From Acidobacteriota bacterium (lineage in GTDB: Bacteria > Acidobacteriota > Thermoanaerobaculia > UBA5066), in assembly GCA_029781975.1 (NCBI GenBank), contig JAKOVQ010000010.1, positions 124,001-188,000 of the forward strand: a stretch of 64,000 nt of DNA, written 5' to 3'. How positions within the stretch are numbered: position 1 is the first letter of the stretch; every line of letters begins with the position of its first letter. The position numbers and the translations under genes were made by a program. Shown here one piece after another: positions 19,647 to 27,907 of this stretch. The notes below the pieces were generated by a model. The model did no database searches. It was not told the origin of the DNA and was given only the letters and a program-made list of their open reading frames with translations.

Positions 19647-19804
19647 GACGGGGACACGATAGGGGCGGACCTTCGGGACCGCAACGACCCCGCCGCCGGG
19701 AGGTCCGCACGAAGCCCCGCTGGCCCGGCCCGATCGGCCCATAATCAGCCGTCGGCCCTCTCGAGGGACGACGGTCCCGCCGTCGGCGGCGCGAGGTGAT
19801 CGCC

Positions 19805-22800
19805 ATGACCAGTGGCGTCCCGGCCAGGCGCTCCGGGAAGTACCTTCCGTTCGTCCTCTTCGGAGTCGTGGCCGTCGCGGTCGTCTGGACGCAGACCGTC
19901 TCCTTCGAAGAGTTCGCGAGGCAGCATCGGCGGGAAGCGGAGCGTCAGCTCGTGGCGTTCGCCAACCTCAAGGCGGACGACCTCGCGAGGTGGCGGAAGG
20001 AACGCATCGGCGACGCGACCACCCTCGTGGGGAACGGGGTCCTCGCGCGCCTCGTCCGGGGCGTCCTCGAGGGCGACGAGGCGAGGACGGCCGAGCTCCG
20101 GTCCTGGCTCGGGCGGATCCAGGAAGCCTACCAATACGAATCCGCGCTGCTCCTCGACGCCGGCCACCGCGTGCGGCTCGCCGTCCCCGGACGGCCCGGG
20201 CAGCTGGGCGCCCGGCTCTCCTTCGTCTCGCCAGCCTCGGAGGCGAGGCTCCGCGCGGGAAACATCGTCTTCGAGGACTTCCACCGGGACGAGACGGACC
20301 ACCGGATCTACCTGACGGTGCTCGCTCCGGTCCTCGACGAGACCGAGGGGAACCCCCTCCTCGCGGTCGTGGCCCTGCGCATCGACCCGGAGACGTTCCT
20401 CTACCCGTTCATCGCGCGCTGGCCCTCGCCCGACCTCACCGCCGAGACCTTCCTGGTCCGTCGCGACGGGTCCGACGTGCTCTACCTCAGCGATCTCAAG
20501 TACAGGAAGGGCTCCACCCTGAGCTTCCGGATGCCCATGGCGCGGATCGAGGTCCCTGCCGTCAAGGCGGTCCTCGAGGAGCGTGGCATCGTCGAAGGGC
20601 CCGACTATCGCGGCGTCCACGCGATCGCGGCGGTCCAGGCCGTGCCCGACTCTCCCTGGTTCGTCGTCGTCCGGGTCGATGCGGCCGAGATCCTGGGCCC
20701 GGTGAGGGAGCGGGGATGGCGCACCGCGGCCTTCTCCGGCCTGCTCCTCGTCGCTGCCGCGGCGGTCATCGGCCTCGGGACGCGGCTCCTGGGCGCGAGG
20801 GTCCGCCAGGAGAGGGTCAAGGCGGACGAGGCGCTCCGGAAGAGCGAGGACCGGCTCCGGGCGATCACGCAGTCGGCCCGGGACGCCATCCTGATGATGG
20901 ACGGCGACGGCCGCGTCTCGTTCTGGAACCCCGCCGCCGAGCGGATCCTCGGGTACACGGCGGACGAGGCGGTGGGGAGGAACCTCCACGACCTGATCGC
21001 GCCAGGTCGCTTCCACGAGGCGCACCTCGCGGCCTACCCGAGGTTCCAGCGCTCCGGCGAGGGGGCGGCGGTCGGCCAGACCCTCGAGCTGGCGGCCCTG
21101 CGCAAGGACGGCAGCGAGATCGCCGTGGCGCTCTCCCTCTCCGCCGTCCTCGTCGACGGCTCGTGGCACGCGGTCGGCATCCTCCGCGACATCACCGCGC
21201 AGAAGAAGGCCGAGGAGGACCTCCGGCGGGCCCTCGAGGAGAAGGACGAGGCGAACGAGCGGCTCGAGGCCACGAGCGCCCTCGCGAACCACATGGCGCG
21301 CGAGGCCGACTCCGCGAACCTCGCCAAGAGCCAGTTCCTCGCCAACATGAGCCACGAGATCAGGACGCCGATGAACGGCGTCCTCGGCATGACGGACCTC
21401 CTCCTCGACAGCGACCTGACGGACGAGCAGCGCCGATTCGCTTCCGTGGTCCGCTCGAGCGCCGAGTCCCTCCTCGGCGTGATCAACGACATCCTCGACT
21501 TCTCGAAGATCGAGGCCGGCAAGCTCGAGCTCGAGGAGCTCGACTTCGACCTCCGCAGGATGCTCGAGGACGTGGCGGAGATGCTCGCGCCTCGCGCCCA
21601 GGAGAAGGGCCTCGAGCTGGCCTACCGGATCGACCCGGAGATGCCGACCCTGCTGACGGGGGACCCGGGGCGCCTGCGGCAGGTCCTCGTCAACCTGGTC
21701 GGAAACGCCATCAAGTTCACGCCGAAGGGCGAGGTCGCCGTCGAGATCCGTCCGACGGCCGAGACGGATCGCACCCTGGAGGCCCGCTTCGAGGTGAGGG
21801 ACACCGGGATCGGGATCCCGGACGGGAAGGTCGCGCTCCTGTTCGAGGCCTTCCAGCAGGTCGACGCCTCGACGACACGGCGCTTCGGCGGCAGCGGCCT
21901 CGGCCTCGCCATCTGCAAGCACCTCGCTCGCCTCATGGGAGGGGAGATCGGCGTGACGAGCGTCGACAGGAGGGGCTCCACCTTCTGGTTCACGGCCCTC
22001 CTCCGCAAGCAGGAGACGCCGCGGGTCGAGGAGGTGGAGCAGGCCGACGTGCGGGGCGTCCGCGTTCTGGCGGTGGACGACAGCGCCACGAACCGCCTCG
22101 TCCTCTCGGAGCAGCTCTCGTCCTGGGGGATGAGGTACGACGACGCCGAGAGCGCCGTCCAGGCGCTCGGCATGCTCCGAGCGGCCGTGGCCTGCGGCGA
22201 CCCGTACCGGATCGTGATCACCGACATGCAGATGCCCGTCACCGATGGCGAGGCCCTCGGGAGGGCGGTCAAGGCAGACCCGGCCCTCCGGGACGCCCTC
22301 CTCGTGATGATGACGTCGCTCGGGCTGCGCGGGGACGCCAGGCGTCTCGAGGAGATCGGTTTCTCGGCCTACCTGACGAAGCCGGTGAAGCAGTCGCAGC
22401 TTCACGACTGCCTCGCCACGGTCCTCGGGCGAAGCCTGAAGGCGAACCGCGTCCAGCCGGCTCCCCTCGCCACCCGCCACACGCTCGGCGAGGCGCGCCG
22501 GAGGAGCTTCCGGGTCCTCGTGGCCGAGGACAACGCGACGAATCAGGAGGTGGCCCTCCGGCTCCTCGACAAGCTCGGCGTCCGCGCCGATGCGGTCGCC
22601 AACGGGCAGGAGGCCGTCCGGGCGCTCGAGACCGTTCCATACGACCTCGTCTTCATGGACGTCCAGATGCCCGTGATGGACGGCTTCGAGGCGACGCGGG
22701 CCATCCGCTCCGGGAGCACCCGGGTGTCGGACCCCAGGGTCCCCGTGGTCGCCATGACGGCCCACGCCATGAAGGGAGACCGGGAGCGCTGCCTCTCGGC

Positions 22801-23272
22801 CGGCATGGACGACTACGTCCCGAAGCCGATCGAGCCGGCCGCCCTTGCCGCGGTCCTGGACCGGTGGCTTCCGAAGGACGACGACGTGCCGCTGCCCCTC
22901 GCCCCGGCCGCCACCGCCCGAGTCCCCCCCAAGGGCCTTCCGGTCTTCGACCGGGCCGGCTTCGAGAGCCGCCTCATGGGCGACGCCGAGCTCGTCGCCG
23001 AGATCTCCCGCGAGTTCCTCGAGGACATCCCGAGGAGGCTGGCTGCTCTCGGCGAGCTCGTGCGGGAGGGCCGCGCGGACGAGACCGCGAAGGGCGCGCA
23101 TGCCATCAGGGGAGCCTGCGCAAACGTCGGTGCCCTGGCCATGAGCGCCCTCGCTGCCGAGCTGGAGGCCGCCGGGAACGCGGGCCGGATCGAGGAGGCG
23201 GCGGCGCTCCTGCAGGGCCTCGAGGAGCAGTTCTCCCTTCTCGTGCCTCGGATGAAGGAGGTCCAGGGGTGA
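19805..23272 (+). CDS. Hybrid sensor histidine kinase with two receivers and Hpt domain (BarA-like architecture)
   Basis: The protein has 1155 aa from the ATG at 19805, which has GAGGTG upstream; an in-frame GTG at 19796 overlaps that site. Domain order is: membrane helix about 14-33, a periplasmic sensor (probably Cache-like) about 35-310, a second helix about 315-337, PAS about 350-470, and HisKA with phospho-His517 in MSHEIRTPMNGV. Then come HATPase with an N-box (NLVGNAIKF) and G-box (GGSGLGLAI), a receiver with Asp807 (ITDMQMP), a second receiver with Asp952 (FMDVQMPVMDG), and Hpt with His1099 (GAHAIRGACANVGA). All phosphorelay residues are present. Its stop overlaps the start of the diguanylate cyclase response regulator by four bases, so that protein is the likely phosphorylation partner. 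Confidence 0.93.
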   Translation: MTSGVPARRSGKYLPFVLFGVVAVAVVWTQTVSFEEFARQHRREAERQLVAFANLKADDLARWRKERIGDATTLVGNGVLARLVRGVLEGDEARTAELRSWLGRIQEAYQYESALLLDAGHRVRLAVPGRPGQLGARLSFVSPASEARLRAGNIVFEDFHRDETDHRIYLTVLAPVLDETEGNPLLAVVALRIDPETFLYPFIARWPSPDLTAETFLVRRDGSDVLYLSDLKYRKGSTLSFRMPMARIEVPAVKAVLEERGIVEGPDYRGVHAIAAVQAVPDSPWFVVVRVDAAEILGPVRERGWRTAAFSGLLLVAAAAVIGLGTRLLGARVRQERVKADEALRKSEDRLRAITQSARDAILMMDGDGRVSFWNPAAERILGYTADEAVGRNLHDLIAPGRFHEAHLAAYPRFQRSGEGAAVGQTLELAALRKDGSEIAVALSLSAVLVDGSWHAVGILRDITAQKKAEEDLRRALEEKDEANERLEATSALANHMAREADSANLAKSQFLANMSHEIRTPMNGVLGMTDLLLDSDLTDEQRRFASVVRSSAESLLGVINDILDFSKIEAGKLELEELDFDLRRMLEDVAEMLAPRAQEKGLELAYRIDPEMPTLLTGDPGRLRQVLVNLVGNAIKFTPKGEVAVEIRPTAETDRTLEARFEVRDTGIGIPDGKVALLFEAFQQVDASTTRRFGGSGLGLAICKHLARLMGGEIGVTSVDRRGSTFWFTALLRKQETPRVEEVEQADVRGVRVLAVDDSATNRLVLSEQLSSWGMRYDDAESAVQALGMLRAAVACGDPYRIVITDMQMPVTDGEALGRAVKADPALRDALLVMMTSLGLRGDARRLEEIGFSAYLTKPVKQSQLHDCLATVLGRSLKANRVQPAPLATRHTLGEARRRSFRVLVAEDNATNQEVALRLLDKLGVRADAVANGQEAVRALETVPYDLVFMDVQMPVMDGFEATRAIRSGSTRVSDPRVPVVAMTAHAMKGDRERCLSAGMDDYVPKPIEPAALAAVLDRWLPKDDDVPLPLAPAATARVPPKGLPVFDRAGFESRLMGDAELVAEISREFLEDIPRRLAALGELVREGRADETAKGAHAIRGACANVGALAMSALAAELEAAGNAGRIEEAAALLQGLEEQFSLLVPRMKEVQG

Positions 23273-24168
23273 GGGTCCTCGTCGCCGACGACGACCTCAC
23301 GTCCCGCAGGATCCTGGAGGTGATCCTCACGAAGTGGGGCCACGAGCCGACGGTGGTCGCCGACGGCCCCGCGGCCGCCCTGGCTCTCGAGCAGCCCGAT
23401 CCGCCCCGCCTCGTCCTCCTCGACTGGAACATGCCGGGCCTCCTGGGCCCCGAGGTCTGCCTCCGGATCCGCAAGCGCGAGACCGACAACCCCCCGTACC
23501 TCATCCTCCTCACGGCCCGGGGCGAGAAGGGCGACGTCGTGCAGGGCCTCGACGCGGGTGCCAACGACTACATCTCCAAGCCGTACGACCTCGAGGAGCT
23601 CCGGGCACGCCTCCAGGTGGGGGCGCGGATGCTCGAGCTGCAGGCCGAGATCGTGCGAGGCCGCGACGCCCTCGCCTTCCAGGCCGCGCACGACCCTCTG
23701 ACCGGGCTCCTGAACCGGCGCGCCGTCCTGGAGGCGCTGGACAGGGAGGTCGCGCGCGCCGAGCGGGAGCGGAGCGCGCTGAGCATCGGCGTCTGCGATC
23801 TCGATCACTTCAAGAAGGTCAACGACGCATACGGTCACCCGGCCGGCGACGAGGTGCTCTCCGCCTTCGCCCGGACGGCGCTGGCCGGCACGAGGCCCTA
23901 CGACAGCGTCGGCCGCCACGGGGGCGAGGAGTTCCTCCTCATTGCACCGGGCACGAGCGGGAAGCCGGACGACGGAGTCTACGAGCGCCTCCGCGAGGCC
24001 GCGGCCGCGACCGCCGTCACCACGAGCGCCGGCGTCATCTCCTTCACCGTCAGCATCGGCGTCGCGGGCACGTGGAGCGGCGCGTCCGCGACGGATCTCC
24101 TCGCGGCCGCCGACGCGGCCCTCTACCGCGCCAAGGCCGACGGAAGAAACCGCGTTCGCTACGCGTGA
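23269..24168 (+). CDS. PleD-type response regulator with GGDEF diguanylate cyclase domain
   Basis: The protein has 299 aa with a GTG start inside the preceding stop (GTGA). The receiver domain occupies about 1-120 with an acidic pocket (VADDDLTSRR), a phospho-acceptor Asp in LLDWNMPGLLG and a Lys in YISKPYDLEEL. The GGDEF domain occupies about 135-299 with active site GGEEF, which is competent in this family, and an RxxD inhibitory site (RPYD) five residues before it. A phosphorylated receiver should dimerise the cyclase, which converts two GTP to cyclic di-GMP, and the I-site allows product inhibition. Coupling to the hybrid kinase makes a complete signal-to-c-di-GMP pathway. Confidence 0.93.
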   Translation: MRVLVADDDLTSRRILEVILTKWGHEPTVVADGPAAALALEQPDPPRLVLLDWNMPGLLGPEVCLRIRKRETDNPPYLILLTARGEKGDVVQGLDAGANDYISKPYDLEELRARLQVGARMLELQAEIVRGRDALAFQAAHDPLTGLLNRRAVLEALDREVARAERERSALSIGVCDLDHFKKVNDAYGHPAGDEVLSAFARTALAGTRPYDSVGRHGGEEFLLIAPGTSGKPDDGVYERLREAAAATAVTTSAGVISFTVSIGVAGTWSGASATDLLAAADAALYRAKADGRNRVRYA

Positions 24169-24469
24169 GAGGACCGAGGGACCGCGGGGTCCGGTCCGCG
24201 GCCCGGCCCCCGGCCGCCGGCCCTCGACATCGCCCATCGGCCGGCGGGATCCGCACGATCGCAGCGGAAGCCGACCGGGAGGGCGCCGTCCTGCTCCTCC
24301 CGGGGCCTCTGCCGCCCGGCGTCGAGGACGCGCTCGTTCCCGGCGGCAGCGCTCCCGCCGGGCTCCAGGACGACCTGCGGGGGCTCGCGCGGCGCCTGGC
24401 TCGCCTCGCCTGTCCTGCGACGCCCGAGCGCGGACCGGCCGACGCGGCCCCCTTCCTACAAAGGCCGCG
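24169..24469 (+). other. 301-bp interval, possible decayed coding sequence
   Basis: No intact gene is supported here. One plus-strand frame from about 24250 to 24465 has codon composition like the neighbouring genes and would encode a Leu/Ala/Arg-rich stretch, but it lacks a start codon with a ribosome site and was not recognised. It may be residue of the degraded module that follows. Confidence 0.3.
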
Positions 24470-24703
24470 ATGGCGGGGACTTCTTCCAGAGCTGCCGCGT
24501 GGCTGGAGCAGTGGAGAGCGGCCGGTCCCGCGCTCGAGGCGGTCCGGCGACGGGAGCTCCGGGACCTCACCGACGAGGAGGCGCTCGCCGCCACCGACGA
24601 GCTCCTCTCGATGGCCGGCTCGACGCCGTTGCCACGGGAGCGCCGGGTCTGGTCCGGCCTCGTGGTCCAGCAGGCCCTGCTCCACCGCCACGTCTCGCGA
24701 TGA
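24470..24703 (+). CDS. Small helical protein preceding nucleotidyltransferase remnant
   Basis: A 77-aa frame starts at the ATG at 24470 and ends in a stop that overlaps the next start by four bases (ATGA at 24700-24703). The sequence is mostly predicted helix, rich in Ala, Leu and Arg, with a LTDEEALAATDELLSM segment. No named family was assigned. Small proteins of this kind placed directly ahead of AbiEii/MNT-like nucleotidyltransferases are often the partner of that enzyme, and the coupling here agrees. The downstream gene is broken, so this one may be a relic or an orphan antitoxin-like partner, which is inference. Confidence 0.5.
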   Translation: MAGTSSRAAAWLEQWRAAGPALEAVRRRELRDLTDEEALAATDELLSMAGSTPLPRERRVWSGLVVQQALLHRHVSR

Positions 24704-25056
24704 ACGCGATCTTCGCGGCGGCAGGAGAGATTCAGGAATTCTGCCGGGCCCGGGGATGGCGCTTCTGCGTCATCGGAGGCCTTGCCGTCCAGCGTTGGGG
24801 CGAGCCGAGGCTCACGCGCGGCGTGGACGTGACTCTCCTCACCGGCTTCGGGAACGAGCCGGCTTTCGTCGCGGGGGCGCTGGTCCTCCCCACAGGGAGG
24901 TCGTCCATCAGATCGACCTCCTCTCCTCCGGGAAGGTCCTCGCGCGCGAAGAGCCGAGGCAGAGAAGGGGCGACCTGCGTCATCCGCACGTGGCGCGAGG
25001 GGAACCTGATGAGCCTCCGCCAGTCGGCCGCCGAGCCGCCCAGGAATCCCGGCTGA
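24700..25056 (+). pseudogene. Degraded nucleotidyltransferase (AbiEii/MNT-like) fragment
   Basis: The first ~50 residues are a good nucleotidyltransferase start: MNAIFAAAGEIQEFCRARGW, then a GGLAVQRWGEP turn and a TRGVDVTLLTGFG segment. The usual family pattern at this point is D-V-D, which binds metal. Here the first Asp codon has become Gly, removing a catalytic residue. After about residue 58 the sequence loses similarity and reads as low-complexity Ser/Arg/Pro, and the rest of the ~180-aa domain is absent. I read this as an inactivated gene with an internal deletion or frameshift. It belongs with the small frame before it and the frameshifted fragment after it. Confidence 0.6.
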
Positions 25057-25125
25057 ACGAGTCGCCGGGGTCGGGCGGGCGGGCGGGGAGCGCCGGCGTC
25101 CCGCCGCGGGCGGCAACATCCTCCC

Positions 25126-25406
25126 GTGGAGCTCGAGGGTCTACCCGGAGCCGCGCTGATCGAGCAGGGGCTCGCCGATCTGGCCCGCAGCGAGGAGACC
25201 GTCCCTTCGCTCCTCGTCTCGATCGCTTCCCGCGCCTTCGTCTGCTCGGCATCGACGTGCCGCCGCCCGTTCCCGATGCCGAGCGACGGCTCTATCGCCT
25301 CCTCGCGCTCGACGGGACCGATTCCGCCCACGGCCGGTTCAACGCGCTCGTCCGGACGCTCGCCAGCTTCGAACGGGACGCGGCCCCGAGGTCGCGTGCG
25401 GCGTGA
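25126..25406 (+). pseudogene. Frameshifted small conserved protein fragment
   Basis: Two reading frames are needed to make sense of this stretch. From a GTG at 25126 the frame reads ELEGLPGAALIEQGLADLAR and continues to about 25215. After that, the frame ending at the TGA at 25404-25406 takes over with LGIDVPPPVPDAERRLYRLL and ALDGTDSAHGRFNALVRTL. The two halves look like one ~100-aa protein broken by a frameshift with loss of a few codons near 25200-25230. No function was recognised. It follows the degraded nucleotidyltransferase and probably decayed with it. Confidence 0.5.
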
Positions 25407-25536
25407 CGTCGACGCAGAGCGTCTCCGTACGTTCCTGAACGCCCTCGGGGAGACGGAGAGGGAGGAGCTCGAGTAGGGTCCGCCTTCGCCGGCAGGGACC
25501 CGATCCTCGCCTCCGCCATCGCCCCCCCTCCGGTGG

Positions 25537-27000
25537 TCACGCTCCCGGCGGCGGGACGTAGCCGCCCGCGACCTCGGCGACGAGCCGCGCGACGTGGATC
25601 GCCGTCCGGTCCTCGAGGTACGGGCCGACGACCTGGATCCCCGCCGGAAGCCCGTCGCGCGTGAAGCCGACGGGCGCGGCGGTGCCGGGAAGCGACGAGA
25701 GCCCGGCCAGGGCGGGCCACCCGAGGAGCGCGCCGAGGTACGGCTGGGGAACGCCGTTCACGGCGAGGGTCCGCCGGGCCATGTCGGGGCTCTGGTCGTG
25801 GGGGAACGCGGGCGTCGGGAAGACCGGGCAGAGGAGCGCGTCGTAGCGACGGAAGAACTCCGTCCACAGCTCGCGCTGGCGCTCCCGCGCCTCGCGGGCG
25901 AGGTCGAAGTCGCGGTGGGTCTGGACCGTGTCGCGCGTCAGGCGCGCGCGGAACGAGTCGTCGTCCGGCGAAAGCCCCGCGGCCCGCTCCTGGAGCCTCC
26001 GGAACTGCCCCTCCGGGAGGCCGCTCGCCATGCTCCCGTAGAGGACCCGCATGAAGAGGCGCGCGTGGTCGGCCAGGGCGAAGCCGGGGCGCGCCTCCGT
26101 GTCCACGTCGGCGCCGGCGTCCCGCAGCTCGTCCACGACGTCCTCGAGACGGACGCGGAGCGAGGCGTCGACCGGCGCCGCCGGGTCGTCGAGCCACGCC
26201 GCCAGGCGGTAGTCGGCGAGGGAGGAGCGCCGCGGCGGCGGGAGCTTCAGGTGCCACGCGACGGCGTCCCTCTCGTCGGCCCGGGCGAGGACGCGGAGCG
26301 CCAGGTCGAGGTCTTCGGCCGAGCGGGCGATCGGCCCGGCGGTCTCGAGGTCGGGGGGCGCGAGCGTCCCCGGGGGCCCCGGGATGTGACCGCGCGTCGG
26401 AACGATGCCCCAGCTCGGGCGGTGGCCGAAGACGCCGCAGAACGCCGCAGGAATCCGGATGGAGCCGCCGAGGTCGCTCCCGAGCTCGAGCGCCGAGAGG
26501 CCCGTGCTCATCGCGACGGCGGAGCCCCCGGACGAGCCGCCGGCCGTCCGCGAGGGGTCCCACGGGTTGCTCGTCGTCCCGAACGCGGCGTTGTACGTCT
26601 GGACGTCCATCGCGAGGGTCGAGAGGTTCGTCTTGCCGAAGACGATCGCCCCCGCCCCCTTCAGGCGCGCGACGGCCTTGGCGTCCCGCTCCGGGACGTA
26701 ATCCTCGAGGCCCGGCGCGCCGCCGGAGGTCGTCCGGAGCCCCGCGGTCTCGAAGGAGTCCTTGACCGTCATCGGGAGGCCGTGGAGGGGGCCCCGCAGG
26801 TCCCCGGCCGCGCGCTCCGCGTCGCACCGGCGGGCCTCCTCCAGCGCGCGGTCGGCGTCGAGCGTGACGACCGCGTTGACGGTCCCCGAGAGCCGCTCGA
26901 TCCGGTCGAGGAAGCGCCGCAGGAGCTCCTCGCTCCCGACCTCCTTCCGCTCGAGGGCGGCCAGGAGCTCGGTCGCCGAACGGAGGGCGAGGTCGCGCAT
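25537..27000 (-). CDS. Amidase-signature family hydrolase
   Basis: The protein has 487 aa from the ATG at 27000, where the frame opens just after the cyclase stop. It has the amidase-signature core with the catalytic triad Lys80 (PMTVKDS), cis-Ser156 (AGGSSGGS) and nucleophile Ser180 (SDLGGSIRIPA), all present. There is no signal peptide, so it is cytosolic. The family hydrolyses amide bonds in small molecules; malonamidase, aryl-acylamidases and allophanate hydrolase are members. As the last gene of an eight-gene operon with a molybdenum hydroxylase and a carbamoyltransferase-type trio, it probably removes the final amide nitrogen of the substrate. Malonamate is my preferred candidate, which is inference. 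It lies 5 bp after the cyclase gene. Confidence 0.85.
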   Translation of the reverse strand: MRDLALRSATELLAALERKEVGSEELLRRFLDRIERLSGTVNAVVTLDADRALEEARRCDAERAAGDLRGPLHGLPMTVKDSFETAGLRTTSGGAPGLEDYVPERDAKAVARLKGAGAIVFGKTNLSTLAMDVQTYNAAFGTTSNPWDPSRTAGGSSGGSAVAMSTGLSALELGSDLGGSIRIPAAFCGVFGHRPSWGIVPTRGHIPGPPGTLAPPDLETAGPIARSAEDLDLALRVLARADERDAVAWHLKLPPPRRSSLADYRLAAWLDDPAAPVDASLRVRLEDVVDELRDAGADVDTEARPGFALADHARLFMRVLYGSMASGLPEGQFRRLQERAAGLSPDDDSFRARLTRDTVQTHRDFDLAREARERQRELWTEFFRRYDALLCPVFPTPAFPHDQSPDMARRTLAVNGVPQPYLGALLGWPALAGLSSLPGTAAPVGFTRDGLPAGIQVVGPYLEDRTAIHVARLVAEVAGGYVPPPGA

Positions 27001-27005
27001 CCGGG

Positions 27006-27881
27006 TCAGCCCTTCTTCCGCGCTTCCTCGTGGAGCCAGGCGTTCGGCGAGCCGGCGACGTCGCCCCACTTCGTCAGGACGGCCTTCGCCTTCTTCGCCA
27101 TCAGCGCGGCGTGCCGCCCCTCGTCCACGAAGGCCACGATCCGGCAGATGCACGACTCGCCGTCGACGAGCCGCCACGGGAAGGCGCCGATGACCGCGCG
27201 CTGGTTGAGCAGGAGGTCGATGTCCCCGCCGAGGCACTCGGCGTGGATGATCCCGTGGTTGAAGAGCTCGAGGTGCATCAGCTGGTACTTGCCGTCGTCG
27301 TAGAACTCGTCGAGCGGCTTGCCGTACTTCTCGCGGAAGTGGCGGTCGGCCTCCTTCGCCTGTCGCGGCATCCAGGTCCGGATGATGGTGTTCATCGGGT
27401 GGTCGGCGCTCCCGCAGTCGACGCCGATCCAGCGGAGCTTCTTCCTCCGGCACCACTCGGCGAACTCGCGGTCGGGCCCGGGGTGCTTGACCATGTAGCG
27501 GATCTCGTCGGCCTCCGGCTGGTCCCACCCGTAGTGGTGGTAGCCCGTGTGGATGATCAGGATGTCCCCTTCCTTCACCTCGACGCGGTCCTCGACCATC
27601 TTCGACGTGTAGACGTCGTAGTCGCCGGCCGCGTCGGAGAGGTCGACGATCGCCCCCTCGTGCATCAGGAAGTCGAGCGTCAGGGCGGCGATGTCCTTCC
27701 CCGGCGAGTAGAAGTGGATCTCGCCATCGAGGTGCGTCCCCAGGTGGTTGCTGTGCGTCAGGAGCTGGCCGTTGGCGCCGTTCGGCGCGAGCCGCTTGAA
27801 GTACTTCATCTGGAGCGGCTCGTAGGTGGGCCAGGCCGGGGTGCCGATGCCGAGCGGGATCGTGAGGTCGATCGGGAGCAT
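27006..27881 (-). CDS. Cyclase-family metallohydrolase (kynurenine formamidase/isatin hydrolase superfamily)
   Basis: The protein has 291 aa with an ATG at 27881 preceded by AAGGAGACGTCC. It carries the family's metal-binding motif H-x-G-T-H-x-D as His46, His50 and Asp52 (NHLGTHLDGEIHF), plus the distal Asp/His-containing blocks IHTGYHHYG and VDCGSADHP. Members use a divalent metal to hydrolyse amide bonds, including cyclic ones: isatin hydrolase opens a lactam ring and bacterial kynurenine formamidase cleaves a formamide. In this operon a ring-opening amidohydrolase acting after the molybdenum hydroxylase is the natural role. It starts 26 bp after the DUF1116 gene, the widest gap in the operon. 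Confidence 0.85.
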   Translation of the reverse strand: MLPIDLTIPLGIGTPAWPTYEPLQMKYFKRLAPNGANGQLLTHSNHLGTHLDGEIHFYSPGKDIAALTLDFLMHEGAIVDLSDAAGDYDVYTSKMVEDRVEVKEGDILIIHTGYHHYGWDQPEADEIRYMVKHPGPDREFAEWCRRKKLRWIGVDCGSADHPMNTIIRTWMPRQAKEADRHFREKYGKPLDEFYDDGKYQLMHLELFNHGIIHAECLGGDIDLLLNQRAVIGAFPWRLVDGESCICRIVAFVDEGRHAALMAKKAKAVLTKWGDVAGSPNAWLHEEARKKG

Positions 27882-27907
27882 GGACGTCTCCTTCGTCTTC
27901 GCAGGCG

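Noticed and set aside
17266..19806. A single 846-aa reading frame covering both cyd genes
   Set aside because: Only the last 347 residues are real (CydB). The first part is cydA read in the wrong frame; cydA itself has all its heme ligands in another frame.
25401..25476. Short in-frame tail reading into a Glu-rich C-terminus after the frameshifted fragment
   Set aside because: It has no start codon of its own and is too short to assign. It may be further debris of the decayed module.
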